Below, in pieces: positions 1 through 6,584 of a DNA stretch of 7,643 nt. The translations under genes were made by a program, and so were the position numbers. Source of the DNA: Proteobacteria bacterium UBA2996 (GTDB lineage: Bacteria; Pseudomonadota; Gammaproteobacteria; Arenicellales; UBA868); contig DDZY01000080.1 in NCBI GenBank assembly GCA_002346525.1, forward strand, positions 1-7,643, read 5' to 3'. The notes under the pieces are model-generated. The model saw only the letters and a list, made by a program, of their open reading frames with translations, ran no database searches and was not told where the DNA came from. Within the stretch, counting starts at the first letter, position 1. Each line of letters starts with the position of its first letter.

Positions 1-23
1 CTGCGACGAAACGCCCCGAAGAA
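1..23 (-). pseudogene. Fragment of a second tyrosine recombinase gene, cut by the transposon
   Basis: Read on the minus strand, bases 3-23 encode F-F-G-A-F-R-R, and bases 1-2 fit the first two bases of a following Ser codon (AG). The same residues form the catalytic-arginine box (residues 161-168) of the complete recombinase at 6585-7592. At the DNA level bases 1-24 match 7090-7113 at 21 of 24 positions, with synonymous differences. Similarity ends at about 24, where the Tn3-type terminal repeat begins. I infer that the transposon split this gene: the C-terminal part would lie to the left of the window and the N-terminal part beyond the transposon's far end. Only a few codons are visible, so whether the gene was already degraded is unknown. 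Confidence 0.6.
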
Positions 24-61
24 GGACCCGCGGGGGCATTTGAACGAGAACCTACGGTTTT
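24..61 (+). repeat. Putative left terminal inverted repeat of the Tn3-family element
   Basis: The segment lies 40 bases beyond the transposase stop codon, where Tn3-family elements keep one end. It contains GAACGA-N-AAC-NN-ACG (42-56), which matches the inner part of the Tn3 38-bp repeat as I recall it. GCATTT at 36-41 occurs at the place it has in the Tn4430 repeat. Aligning on these motifs puts the outer end at 24. The outer bases read GGAC rather than the usual GGGG. A run of five G at 32-36 could instead be the outer end, giving a shorter repeat. The other copy is not in the window, so this rests on motif and position only. Confidence 0.5.
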
Positions 62-92
62 GAACCCAGTGACCACGTCGAAACCGTAGGTT
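49..92. repeat. 12-bp perfect inverted repeat at the transposon end (possible hairpin)
   Basis: AACCTACGGTTT at 49-60 is repeated as its exact reverse complement at 81-92, separated by 20 bases. After one mismatch the pairing continues for two more bases (62-63 with 78-79). The left arm is the inner part of the putative terminal repeat. The right arm is the start of a weak second, oppositely oriented copy that runs into the transposase stop codon. It could be a hairpin ending the transposase transcript, although no clean U-run follows, or a second transposase-binding site. Confidence 0.7.
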
Positions 93-101
93 TCCGGCGA
101 A

Positions 102-3035
102 TCATCCCTTCTCCTCATCTTCAATAAAGTATGTACCGTTGGGTAACACATGCTTATAGGGCAACAACGAGATATGAGATAAGGTCTCGTCGTCGATTTC
201 CTCCCCTTGCTGCCGAAGCAGCTCCACAATGTCGCTTATCTTGATGGTGTTCCAGTACAGAATGGCATTGGACACAAAGCTGAGACTACTGGCCTTGTTC
301 ATGATTTCTTCATAGTCGCCTGTGGTGAATTCACCCTGATCCGCAAAGAATATCCAGCGCGGCAGTTTATGTCGGTATTCCCCTTTATTCAGTTGCCGTT
401 GGACGGTTTGACGGAGTTCTTTGTCAGTCAGGTACCGCAGAATGTATTCGGTCTTGATAATCCGCCCCAAGTTCGTAAAGGCTTTGGTGAGGCGATCCGA
501 AGGTGAACTATTGGTTAATCGTTGGACGATGACGTGTGCTGGCGCAGTTTTCTGCTTCAGTGAAATCGCCACTCGCATCATATATTCCCACTGTTCCTCA
601 ATGATGGCCAGATCGGCTGTTTTGGTGAGTAAATGGTTGAGGTCGCCGTAATCGACGGTTTTGTCAATACGGTAAAGCTGCTGATCTTTGAGATCCCGAA
701 TGCGCGGCATAAAGTAGAATCCGAGCAAATGACAGAGTGCGAAGACGATTTCGGTATAGCCATGTGTATCGGTGGTGTGCTCCCGGATTTTCAGAATCGT
801 GTTGTTCTCCAGCAGGCCGTCCAAAACATACAGCGCTTCACGCGGGCTACAGGAAATAATCTTGGTGCTGAACACTGAATATTGATCGGAAACGTGGGTG
901 TAGATCCCGATGGCTTTTTCATAATAACCGTAGTAGCGGGGATAGTAAGAAGCCAACAGGCTGTCGGCGCGGATTTTAAAGCGTTGCGCATCCGATGAGG
1001 ACAATGTACCGGTTCCGTGCACCGCACTCAACGGCAGCTCATGGTGTTGATTCACAATTTCAGCACTGGCGTTGATCAGGGTTTCCTCTCGAATATAGTA
1101 TTGCAGGATATGCCGGAGCATATCGACGGTCACACCTTTAACGCTATTGCTCATGGATACGACACCCAGGTTGGTGGCCTGCGAAATAATGGCGGCCATC
1201 AGGCTTTTGTAAAAGGCTTTGGGGCGCGATTGATGGTGCTGGATAGGGACAAAATGACGGCTGTAATGTGTCATTTGATCTACTTCCATCAGAAGCTGTT
1301 CGATACGTATGCTGGGCATATGTGCATCGATCACTTTTTGCAGTTGGTTGACTTTATCCGGGACCTCGAGCTTGTCATCACGTTTGAGTTTCAATCGGCC
1401 GTTTTGAATTTCCGCGAAGTTGTCCAGGCCGAACAGCTTTTTCGCTTCAGAGACTGATTCGTGGAACTGCGTTGAAATGGCGGCTCGAACTTCGTGCGGT
1501 GGAGGCTGTTGAAGTTCGGTATAGACAGCCTGTCTGGTTTCATCCCAACTGGGTTCATTTAAGGTGAGATCCCAGAACGAAACATGCTGCTTACTCTGCG
1601 GCAAGTACAAATCGCCGGAACGCAAGGCGTCTTTCATAGCGAGAGCCAATCCCATTTCCCAAACGTTGCGATTGATGTTACCGGCTTGATCTTTAAGGGT
1701 GCGGCGTAGTTCGCGGGGAATGAATGCTGTCGGTGTGTTCTCGGGTAGCTTTTTCAGGTCGCCATCATCCAATTTCCGGACGAACTCAATAGCTTTTATC
1801 AGCGGCCCGGAACCTTTAGCCACTTCAAATGGTAACCGGATAAAGTCGGCAAAATATTTTCGTAAACTGGGATAACGGGCCAGCAACAAATCGCAGTAGC
1901 CGCGTTCCTCCAGGCGTTTAAAAATGTGCAGGTCGTCAATGGATGCCAGCAGATGTTTCTCGTCAATGCGTTGCCACAAGTCCTTCTTGTACAATGGCTG
2001 TTCATCCGGCCATTCCAGCAAAACATGCGTGGTTTCAAGCACAGCATCGATGGCTTTCTTTTGGCGCTTGCGAAACTCCTTGTGTTTTTTGTCGTGGCTG
2101 TTTTTGGTTTGCCGGCATAGCTCTGTCATGTACTGATCATGCATTTTGACCAGATGATCCAACAGGATCTTGCGGGATTCCAACAGGAAGCAAACCATCA
2201 ATGCATAGCGCTTATGGTCCTTGAAGCGCTTCATGTCCTTAGCGCTGTAACGCTTGGTCAGTCGGTACAGGTAGTTAAGAAAAGCGGTATCAATGACCTT
2301 TTCTTCGAACTCATTAATGCCGGTGGACACCAGATTGTCATAGCGTTCCAAATAGCGTTTCAGTGATGATATTTTCGCACCCGGCGGGTACTCTTTGAGT
2401 TGGTTGAAGTAGGTTCGTTGATTGCCGTCGGTGGCTTGCAACAAATCGTCAATGGCATCGCGTAATTCCGGCGACATCTGATCAAACACTTGCTCAAAAA
2501 GCTGAGCGTGTACCTGGTTACATATGCGGATGATCTGTCTTTCGATCGTCGTGGGGCCAGGTAAAACAATACGTTTCAACAGAAGGTGGCGTTCTGCCCG
2601 GTGAAAAAGTTCATCCGGAAGCAGTCCCTGTTGGGCATGTTCTTCAATCCAGCGGTCCAGATCTGCTTCCACTTTGTCGTCAAACCGATGAAAGCCCAGG
2701 TACTTGAGGATATTGTTCCGGTGTTCCAACACCGTGGCTTCTCTTTCGGGCACTTCCACCGTTAGCGTAGGAGGAAGATCGAGTTGACTACTCAGGTAGC
2801 TGATCACTCGTGGCGAAAGATCATGGAGCTGGTTTAGAAACCGGCCATAGAGGCGCATGGCACACAGTTGGATGGCAAATCCCAGGCGATATTGCTTGCG
2901 ATACTTGTTGACGACCTCGCAATCACGACGGCTTAGCGTCCAATCGCGAACCATTTCCTCATCGGAGAATCGTTGCGGCAATATTAACGGTTGGTACCGC
3001 TGCTGATCGGTTAAGAACTGCTCTTTGGCTGTCAT
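102..3035 (-). CDS. tnpA: Tn3-family transposase, full length
   Basis: This is a DDE transposase for replicative transposition: it binds the terminal repeats, nicks the ends and joins them to the target to give a cointegrate. The 977 residues are typical of the family. The N-terminal part (about 1-560) has the family's DNA-binding and helical regions, with R-x-x-R-L-G-F-A-type text near residue 50. The C-terminal DDE domain has the expected triad in context: D682 in S-S-S-D-A-Q, D756 in T-T-D-T-H-G-Y, and E886 in N-K-G-E. The Ala after D682 replaces the commoner Gly. The ATG at 3033-3035 is preceded by GAGG four bases upstream and gives the usual N-terminus. No frameshift or internal stop is present, so it is probably functional. 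It is transcribed away from chrB, and its G+C is lower than that of the chr genes. The subgroup within Tn3 was not settled. Confidence 0.95.
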   Translation of the reverse strand: MTAKEQFLTDQQRYQPLILPQRFSDEEMVRDWTLSRRDCEVVNKYRKQYRLGFAIQLCAMRLYGRFLNQLHDLSPRVISYLSSQLDLPPTLTVEVPEREATVLEHRNNILKYLGFHRFDDKVEADLDRWIEEHAQQGLLPDELFHRAERHLLLKRIVLPGPTTIERQIIRICNQVHAQLFEQVFDQMSPELRDAIDDLLQATDGNQRTYFNQLKEYPPGAKISSLKRYLERYDNLVSTGINEFEEKVIDTAFLNYLYRLTKRYSAKDMKRFKDHKRYALMVCFLLESRKILLDHLVKMHDQYMTELCRQTKNSHDKKHKEFRKRQKKAIDAVLETTHVLLEWPDEQPLYKKDLWQRIDEKHLLASIDDLHIFKRLEERGYCDLLLARYPSLRKYFADFIRLPFEVAKGSGPLIKAIEFVRKLDDGDLKKLPENTPTAFIPRELRRTLKDQAGNINRNVWEMGLALAMKDALRSGDLYLPQSKQHVSFWDLTLNEPSWDETRQAVYTELQQPPPHEVRAAISTQFHESVSEAKKLFGLDNFAEIQNGRLKLKRDDKLEVPDKVNQLQKVIDAHMPSIRIEQLLMEVDQMTHYSRHFVPIQHHQSRPKAFYKSLMAAIISQATNLGVVSMSNSVKGVTVDMLRHILQYYIREETLINASAEIVNQHHELPLSAVHGTGTLSSSDAQRFKIRADSLLASYYPRYYGYYEKAIGIYTHVSDQYSVFSTKIISCSPREALYVLDGLLENNTILKIREHTTDTHGYTEIVFALCHLLGFYFMPRIRDLKDQQLYRIDKTVDYGDLNHLLTKTADLAIIEEQWEYMMRVAISLKQKTAPAHVIVQRLTNSSPSDRLTKAFTNLGRIIKTEYILRYLTDKELRQTVQRQLNKGEYRHKLPRWIFFADQGEFTTGDYEEIMNKASSLSFVSNAILYWNTIKISDIVELLRQQGEEIDDETLSHISLLPYKHVLPNGTYFIEDEEKG

Positions 3036-3062
3036 AGGACCTCACTTGGCTCCGGTCACGCC

Positions 3063-3082
3063 AACTGCGCTATAGCGCTGTT
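3063..3082. promoter_or_regulatory. 20-bp dyad upstream of tnpA, possible operator or recombinase site
   Basis: GCGCTATAGCGC at 3067-3078 is a perfect 12-bp palindrome. Beyond one mismatched pair, three more pairs match on each side (AAC and GTT), so 18 of 20 positions are symmetric. It sits 27 bases upstream of the transposase start codon. A T-run follows at 3081-3085 on the plus strand, but no gene reads into it from the left, so a terminator role is unlikely. Repressor binding, possibly by the tyrosine recombinase, or a recombination core are possible roles; neither is shown. Confidence 0.4.
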
Positions 3083-3118
3083 TTTATTGATGGATGCGGT
3101 ATTTAAAGGTGCATCACC

Positions 3119-3130
3119 GCCTTTAAAGGC
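3119..3130. promoter_or_regulatory. 12-bp perfect palindrome containing TTTAAA
   Basis: GCCTTTAAAGGC is self-complementary over all 12 bases. Its TTTAAAGG half is a direct repeat of 3102-3109, 20 bp upstream. It lies about 75 bp before chrB and 84 bp before tnpA, a position suited to a shared regulator. The function is unknown. Confidence 0.35.
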
Positions 3131-3152
3131 AATCGCTCTTGCCCAGGGGTTA

Positions 3153-3182
3153 TTCGGTTTAAAAATGTGTAGAGTTTATAAC
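3153..3182 (+). promoter_or_regulatory. Possible chrB promoter
   Basis: TATAAC at 3177-3182 resembles a sigma-70 -10 box and lies 22 bases before the chrB ATG. TTCGGT at 3153-3158 is a weak -35 candidate with an 18-bp spacer. Transcription would begin near 3189, leaving a leader of about 16 nt. No good ribosome-binding site is seen before chrB; AAGA at 3194-3197 is weak. A weak -35 box would suit a promoter controlled by a regulator. The -10 box lies inside the large dyad. Confidence 0.35.
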
Positions 3183-3206
3183 ATATATGTACTAAGATCT
3201 ACGCAT
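3165..3206. promoter_or_regulatory. 42-bp imperfect dyad over the chrB promoter and start, candidate ChrB operator
   Basis: Symmetry is centred at 3185.5. The core ACATATATGT (3181-3190) is a perfect palindrome. Outer arms ATG-N-GTAGA (3165-3173) and TCTAC-N-CAT (3198-3206) pair in 8 of 9 positions, and TTA/TAA-like pairs at 3176-3178 with 3193-3195 add three more, for 16 of 21 pairs in all. The dyad covers the possible -10 box, the presumed transcription start and the first two bases of the chrB start codon. A protein bound here would block transcription. In the related TnOtChr system ChrB regulates its own promoter; that it binds this site is inference. Confidence 0.5.
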
Positions 3207-4134
3207 GTCCTGGATACTGCTGATACTTTCACTCCCCACTGAAAACGCCACCGTGCGCATGCGGGCATGGCGCGCCATCAAAGCCCTGGGGGCCGTTTCG
3301 CTGCGTGATGGCGTCTATCTACTGCCAGCCATCTCTGATCATGCCGAAAAGCTAGAGGCAATTGCCCAGGATGTCCGTGATAGTGGCGGGACCGCCCATG
3401 TACTGCACGCTAATGATCCTGAAACCGAAGCGTTCCCCCCGCTATTCGATCGCTCGGAAGACTATGAGTCGCTGGACTCGGCGATGGCGGACCTGCGGGC
3501 AAAGCTCTTGCCGGAAACCGCCATGGAGGTCATGAAGGAAACACGCAAACTGCGCAAAAGCTTCACGCGACTGTCAGCCATCGATTTTTTCCCCGGTGCC
3601 GCGCGGGATCGAATCGATACGGCTCTGAAACAGCTGGAAAGCGATGCCAACCGGGTCTTGTCTCCCGATGAGCCGCAGCCCGAACCTCGCACAATCCGCC
3701 GTCTTGATCGAGCCGATTATCAAGGCAGGCTCTGGGCGACGCGGCGTCGGCCGTGGGTGGACCGTTTGGCCAGTGCCTGGCTGATTGGCCGCTTCATCGA
3801 TCCATCCGCACGCTTTTTATGGCTGGCCTCGCCGGACGACTGCCCGGATGAGGCGCTGGGGTTCGATTTCGATGGGGCGACCTTTACTCACGTGGAAGAA
3901 AAAGTCACTTTCGAAACGCTGCTGGCGAGCTTCGACCTGGATTCACCCGCGCTACTCCGGCTTGGAAAACTCGTGCACTACCTCGATGTGGGGGGACATC
4001 AGCCGCCGGAGGCCGCCGGGGTCGAGTGTGTATTGATAGGGCTGCGCGAAACCCATAGCGATGATGATCAATTATTACAAGCTGCCAATCAGGTTTTCGA
4101 CAGCCTGTTGGTCACTTACGGTAAGGAACAATAA
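3205..4134 (+). CDS. chrB: ChrB, chromate-sensing regulator of chromate resistance
   Basis: A cytoplasmic protein of 309 residues, close to the length of known ChrB proteins. The N-terminus M-S-W-I-L-L-I-L-S-L-P-T-E-N-A-T with R-M-R-A-W-R-A and L-R-D-G-V-Y-L-L-P (to residue 41) is characteristic of the ChrB N-terminal domain and supports this start. A linker containing Pro-rich text (about 150-165) leads to the ChrB C-terminal domain (about 175-305). That domain has T-R-R-R-P-W-V-D-R (179-187), W-L-I-G-R-F-I-D-P (192-200), H229 followed by V-T-F-E-T-L-L, and H-Y-L-D-V-G-G. Some ChrB_C proteins have Cys where Val precedes T-F-E. In TnOtChr, ChrB makes the chr promoter respond to chromate. It is the first gene of the operon, and its stop codon is two bases before chrA. 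Confidence 0.93.
   Translation: MSWILLILSLPTENATVRMRAWRAIKALGAVSLRDGVYLLPAISDHAEKLEAIAQDVRDSGGTAHVLHANDPETEAFPPLFDRSEDYESLDSAMADLRAKLLPETAMEVMKETRKLRKSFTRLSAIDFFPGAARDRIDTALKQLESDANRVLSPDEPQPEPRTIRRLDRADYQGRLWATRRRPWVDRLASAWLIGRFIDPSARFLWLASPDDCPDEALGFDFDGATFTHVEEKVTFETLLASFDLDSPALLRLGKLVHYLDVGGHQPPEAAGVECVLIGLRETHSDDDQLLQAANQVFDSLLVTYGKEQ
4123..4127 (+). promoter_or_regulatory. Ribosome-binding site of chrA inside the end of chrB
   Basis: AAGGA lies nine bases before the chrA ATG and within the last codons of chrB. With a two-base gap between the genes, this implies translational coupling and confirms the chrA start. Confidence 0.65.
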
Positions 4135-4136
4135 CC

Positions 4137-5594
4137 ATGCACGAACCGTCAACTTCATCTGTACCGCCAAGCAGCGGGTCCAATCAAATCACCAGGGATG
4201 CGACCGCTGGTAACCTCAATGCATTCGGCCATCACATCACCTTCGGGGAGGCCGTGCGTGTCTGGTTGCGGGTCGCCATCCTGAGCTTTGGCGGTCCCGC
4301 CGGCCAGATCGCGGTGATGCACCGTATTCTGGTGGATGAAAAGCAATGGGTCAGTGAGAGCCGCTTCCTGCACGCGCTGAATTACTGCATGGTGCTGCCC
4401 GGACCTGAAGCCCAGCAACTGGCCACCTATATCGGCTGGCTGCTGCATGGCATCAAGGGTGGACTGGTTGCGGGCGCCCTGTTCGTGCTGCCGGGCTTTC
4501 TCAGCATTCTGGTGCTCAGTCTGCTCTACGCTGGATTTCAGGAAGCGTCACTGGTGCAGGCCCTGTTTTTCGGTATCAAGGCGGCCGTGCTGGCGATCGT
4601 GATCCAGGCGGTGATCCGCATCGGCAAGCGCGTCCTCAAGAACGCCTACATGTACGCATTGGCGGTCGCCGCTTTCGTGGCGATCTTCTTCTTTGCCGTG
4701 CCTTTCCCGATCGTAATCGTTACCGCCGGATTGATCGGTCTGCTGGGTCGGCATGTCGATCCGGAACGCTTTGTGGTCATCAAGGGGCACGATACCCCCG
4801 AGGACGCCGGGCGTGCGATTGATGCCATGATGGAGGGCGGCGCGGCAAGCCATACCCGGGCGTCACGGGGGCGGGCACTCAAGGTGCTCGCCGTCTGGCT
4901 GCCGCTGTGGTTTGCGCCACTTGTCGCCCTGCTTGTGACCTTGGGCTATGAGGATGTGTTCACCCAGATTGGGCTTTTCTTCAGCAAACTGGCGGTTGTC
5001 ACCTTCGGTGGCGCCTATTCGGTGCTGGCCTACATGGCCCAGGAGGCGGTACAAAACTATGGATGGCTGGCACCGGGGGAAATGCTGGATGGTCTGGGTA
5101 TGGCGGAAACTACACCCGGCCCGCTGATCCAAGTGGTGCAATTCGTGGGCTTTATGGGGGCCTTCCGGGCTCCGGGAACGCTCGACCCCTTCACAGCAGG
5201 CATCTTGGCATCGGTTTTAGCCACCTGGGTCACCTTCGTTCCCTGCTTTTTGTGGATCTTCCTGGGCGCGCCGTATGTGGAAACACTGCGCGGCAACCAG
5301 GCGGTGAGCGCGGCGCTGTCGGCGGTCACGGCGGCCGTGGTGGGCGTGATGCTGAATCTCGCCATCTGGTTCGCGGTGCACGTCGCCTTTAACGAGGTTG
5401 AAACTGTACGGGCCTATGGTATGCTACTGCTGATACCCGCCTGGGGCAGCATCCACATTGTCAGCGTCGCGCTGGCCGCGGGCGCCTTTATCGCTATGTT
5501 GCGCTTTAAGGTGGGCATGTTGCCGATGATTTTAGTCAGCGCACTGCTGGGTATTGTGTACCATCTGTTATTTGCAGGCGTCCCGGCGGCGTAA
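4137..5594 (+). CDS. chrA: ChrA, chromate efflux transporter (long-chain CHR family)
   Basis: An inner-membrane protein expected to export chromate from the cytoplasm. Its 485 residues fit the two-domain long-chain form, in which two homologous halves have opposed topology. Half one has S-F-G-G-P-A-G-Q (50-57), D-E-K-Q-W (67-71) and L-P-G-P-E-A-Q-Q-L-A-T-Y-I-G-W (87-101). Half two has T-F-G-G-A-Y-S-V-L-A-Y (289-299) and E-T-T-P-G-P-L-I-Q-V-V-Q-F-V-G-F (324-339). Hydrophobic segments fill most of 105-205 and 250-480, about ten or more helices; a polar loop spans roughly 205-247. A polar N-terminal tail of about 35 residues precedes the first conserved block. It is co-transcribed with chrB. No frameshift or missing motif is seen. 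Confidence 0.95.
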   Translation: MHEPSTSSVPPSSGSNQITRDATAGNLNAFGHHITFGEAVRVWLRVAILSFGGPAGQIAVMHRILVDEKQWVSESRFLHALNYCMVLPGPEAQQLATYIGWLLHGIKGGLVAGALFVLPGFLSILVLSLLYAGFQEASLVQALFFGIKAAVLAIVIQAVIRIGKRVLKNAYMYALAVAAFVAIFFFAVPFPIVIVTAGLIGLLGRHVDPERFVVIKGHDTPEDAGRAIDAMMEGGAASHTRASRGRALKVLAVWLPLWFAPLVALLVTLGYEDVFTQIGLFFSKLAVVTFGGAYSVLAYMAQEAVQNYGWLAPGEMLDGLGMAETTPGPLIQVVQFVGFMGAFRAPGTLDPFTAGILASVLATWVTFVPCFLWIFLGAPYVETLRGNQAVSAALSAVTAAVVGVMLNLAIWFAVHVAFNEVETVRAYGMLLLIPAWGSIHIVSVALAAGAFIAMLRFKVGMLPMILVSALLGIVYHLLFAGVPAA

Positions 5595-5634
5595 CCCCCC
5601 AATACAGCCAAAAATGTTTCACAGCAACAAAAAA

Positions 5635-5640
5635 AGAGGA
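5635..5640 (+). promoter_or_regulatory. Ribosome-binding site deciding the DUF1259 gene start
   Basis: AGAGGA lies six bases before the ATG at 5647. Upstream in-frame ATGs at 5554 (inside chrA) and 5614 lack such a site, and starting at 5647 places a signal peptide at the very N-terminus. The rest of the 52-bp gap after chrA shows no terminator or promoter, so read-through from chrA is likely. Confidence 0.7.
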
Positions 5641-5646
5641 ATAGCC

Positions 5647-6555
5647 ATGACAATGTCTCCGCTTCGAGCATTCATTCTAATGTGCGCTTTATTCATTCAA
5701 GCATCCATAACAATGGCCGACGATTCCGGCCGCCTCGATGATAAGGCCATTGGCCAGGCGGCTGGCACCCAGGCAACGGCCAAACCTGATGGCGTGGTGC
5801 GTATCGGCTGGAAGCGCGACGACGTGCCCGTCACCGTTGACGGTATGAAGTTCCCGCCGCCGGCGGGCCTCGGGAGTTGGGCCGCGTTCAAGGCCTTGCC
5901 GGAGGGTGGTGTTATGGTGATGGGGGATACGGTGGTGTTTGAGGATGAAATCACCCCGGCCATGGACGCCGCCTTTGCCCACGGCCTGGACATCACCGCG
6001 CTGCACAACCATTTCGTGTTCGACCGTCCGCCGGTTTACTTTATGCACATCGGCGGCCATGGACGAAACGCCGAGTCACTCGCCGAAGGCGTCAAGGCCA
6101 TGTGGGATGCCATTAAACAAGTGCGTAAAAAGCATCCCGTACCGCAAGAACGATTTCCGGGTGATGTGCCCGATATCACCGGCAAATACAACACCAAGAC
6201 GTTGGAAAAGATTCTGGATGCCGAGGGCAGCCTTAACGGGCAGGTGCTGAAATTCACGTTCGGGCGCAGCGCCAGAATGCACGGTGTGGAATTTGGCGCA
6301 TCCATGGGCCTGTCCACCTGGGCCGCCTTCTCCGGGAATGAGAAGCAGGCGGTCGTCGATGGGGATTTTGCCATGACCGCGGACGAGATCCAGCCGGTGA
6401 TGCGGGCGCTGCGTCAGGCGGGCATCCACATCGTGGCGCTGCACAACCATATGACCGGTGAAACGCCTTCCTACTATTTCCTGCATTATTGGGGCAAGGG
6501 CAAGCCCGAGGATCTGGCGAAAGCGATACGGGCAGCGCTGGAGACGCAAAGATGA
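5647..6555 (+). CDS. Exported protein with two tandem DUF1259 domains
   Basis: A 302-residue protein of unknown biochemical function. Residues 1-24 form a typical signal peptide: R7, a hydrophobic stretch, and probable cleavage after T-M-A. The protein should therefore be periplasmic or membrane-anchored outside the cytoplasm. The mature part repeats one fold twice. Copy one (about 31-157) has P-P-A-G-L-G-S-W-A-A-F (71-81), E-D-E-I (99-102), A-L-H-N-H (118-122) and F-M-H-I-G-G-H-G (132-139). Copy two (about 180-299) has M-G-L-S-T-W-A-A-F, A-D-E-I, A-L-H-N-H (264-268) and F-L-H-Y-W-G-K-G (278-285). These are DUF1259 (LppY/LpqO-type) motifs. The conserved histidines suggest metal binding, which is inference. 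As third gene after chrBA it is probably an accessory chromate-resistance protein. Confidence 0.85.
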   Translation: MTMSPLRAFILMCALFIQASITMADDSGRLDDKAIGQAAGTQATAKPDGVVRIGWKRDDVPVTVDGMKFPPPAGLGSWAAFKALPEGGVMVMGDTVVFEDEITPAMDAAFAHGLDITALHNHFVFDRPPVYFMHIGGHGRNAESLAEGVKAMWDAIKQVRKKHPVPQERFPGDVPDITGKYNTKTLEKILDAEGSLNGQVLKFTFGRSARMHGVEFGASMGLSTWAAFSGNEKQAVVDGDFAMTADEIQPVMRALRQAGIHIVALHNHMTGETPSYYFLHYWGKGKPEDLAKAIRAALETQR

Positions 6556-6584
6556 ATTGAGAGTGGGATTCGTGATTTGACGGG

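Larger units (their letters stand above)
3036..3204. promoter_or_regulatory. Divergent tnpA-chrB intergenic control region
   Basis: This 169-bp gap separates two divergent starts and must hold both promoters. It carries three palindromic blocks, listed separately, and TTTAAAGG twice as direct repeats exactly 20 bp apart (3102-3109 and 3122-3129), two helical turns, with a further TTTAAA at 3158-3163. It also contains the short hairpin GGTG-CAT-CACC (3108-3118). I see no convincing -35/-10 pair for tnpA and no terminal inverted repeat, so the transposon does not end here. Confidence 0.6.

Noticed and set aside
49..92. Intrinsic terminator for the transposase
   Set aside because: The stem is strong, but no U-run follows on the minus strand and the loop is 20 bases, so it is listed only as an inverted repeat.
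1017..1457. 146-residue plus-strand open frame inside the transposase gene
   Set aside because: It lies wholly antisense to an intact, motif-complete transposase, has no recognisable domain, and no start signal was noted.
3093..3120. Nested pairs GATGC/GCATC and GCGGT/ACCGC as one operator
   Set aside because: The two pairs have different centres (3104 and 3108), so they do not form a single dyad and may be chance.
5554..5646. Upstream extension of the DUF1259 gene into chrA
   Set aside because: It would bury the signal peptide 31 residues inside the protein and lacks a ribosome-binding site; the start at 5647 has AGAGGA at the right distance.
6076..6549. 157-residue minus-strand open frame opposite the DUF1259 gene
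   Set aside because: It is a shadow of a G+C-rich coding region; the plus-strand gene has a signal peptide, a ribosome-binding site and conserved motifs.
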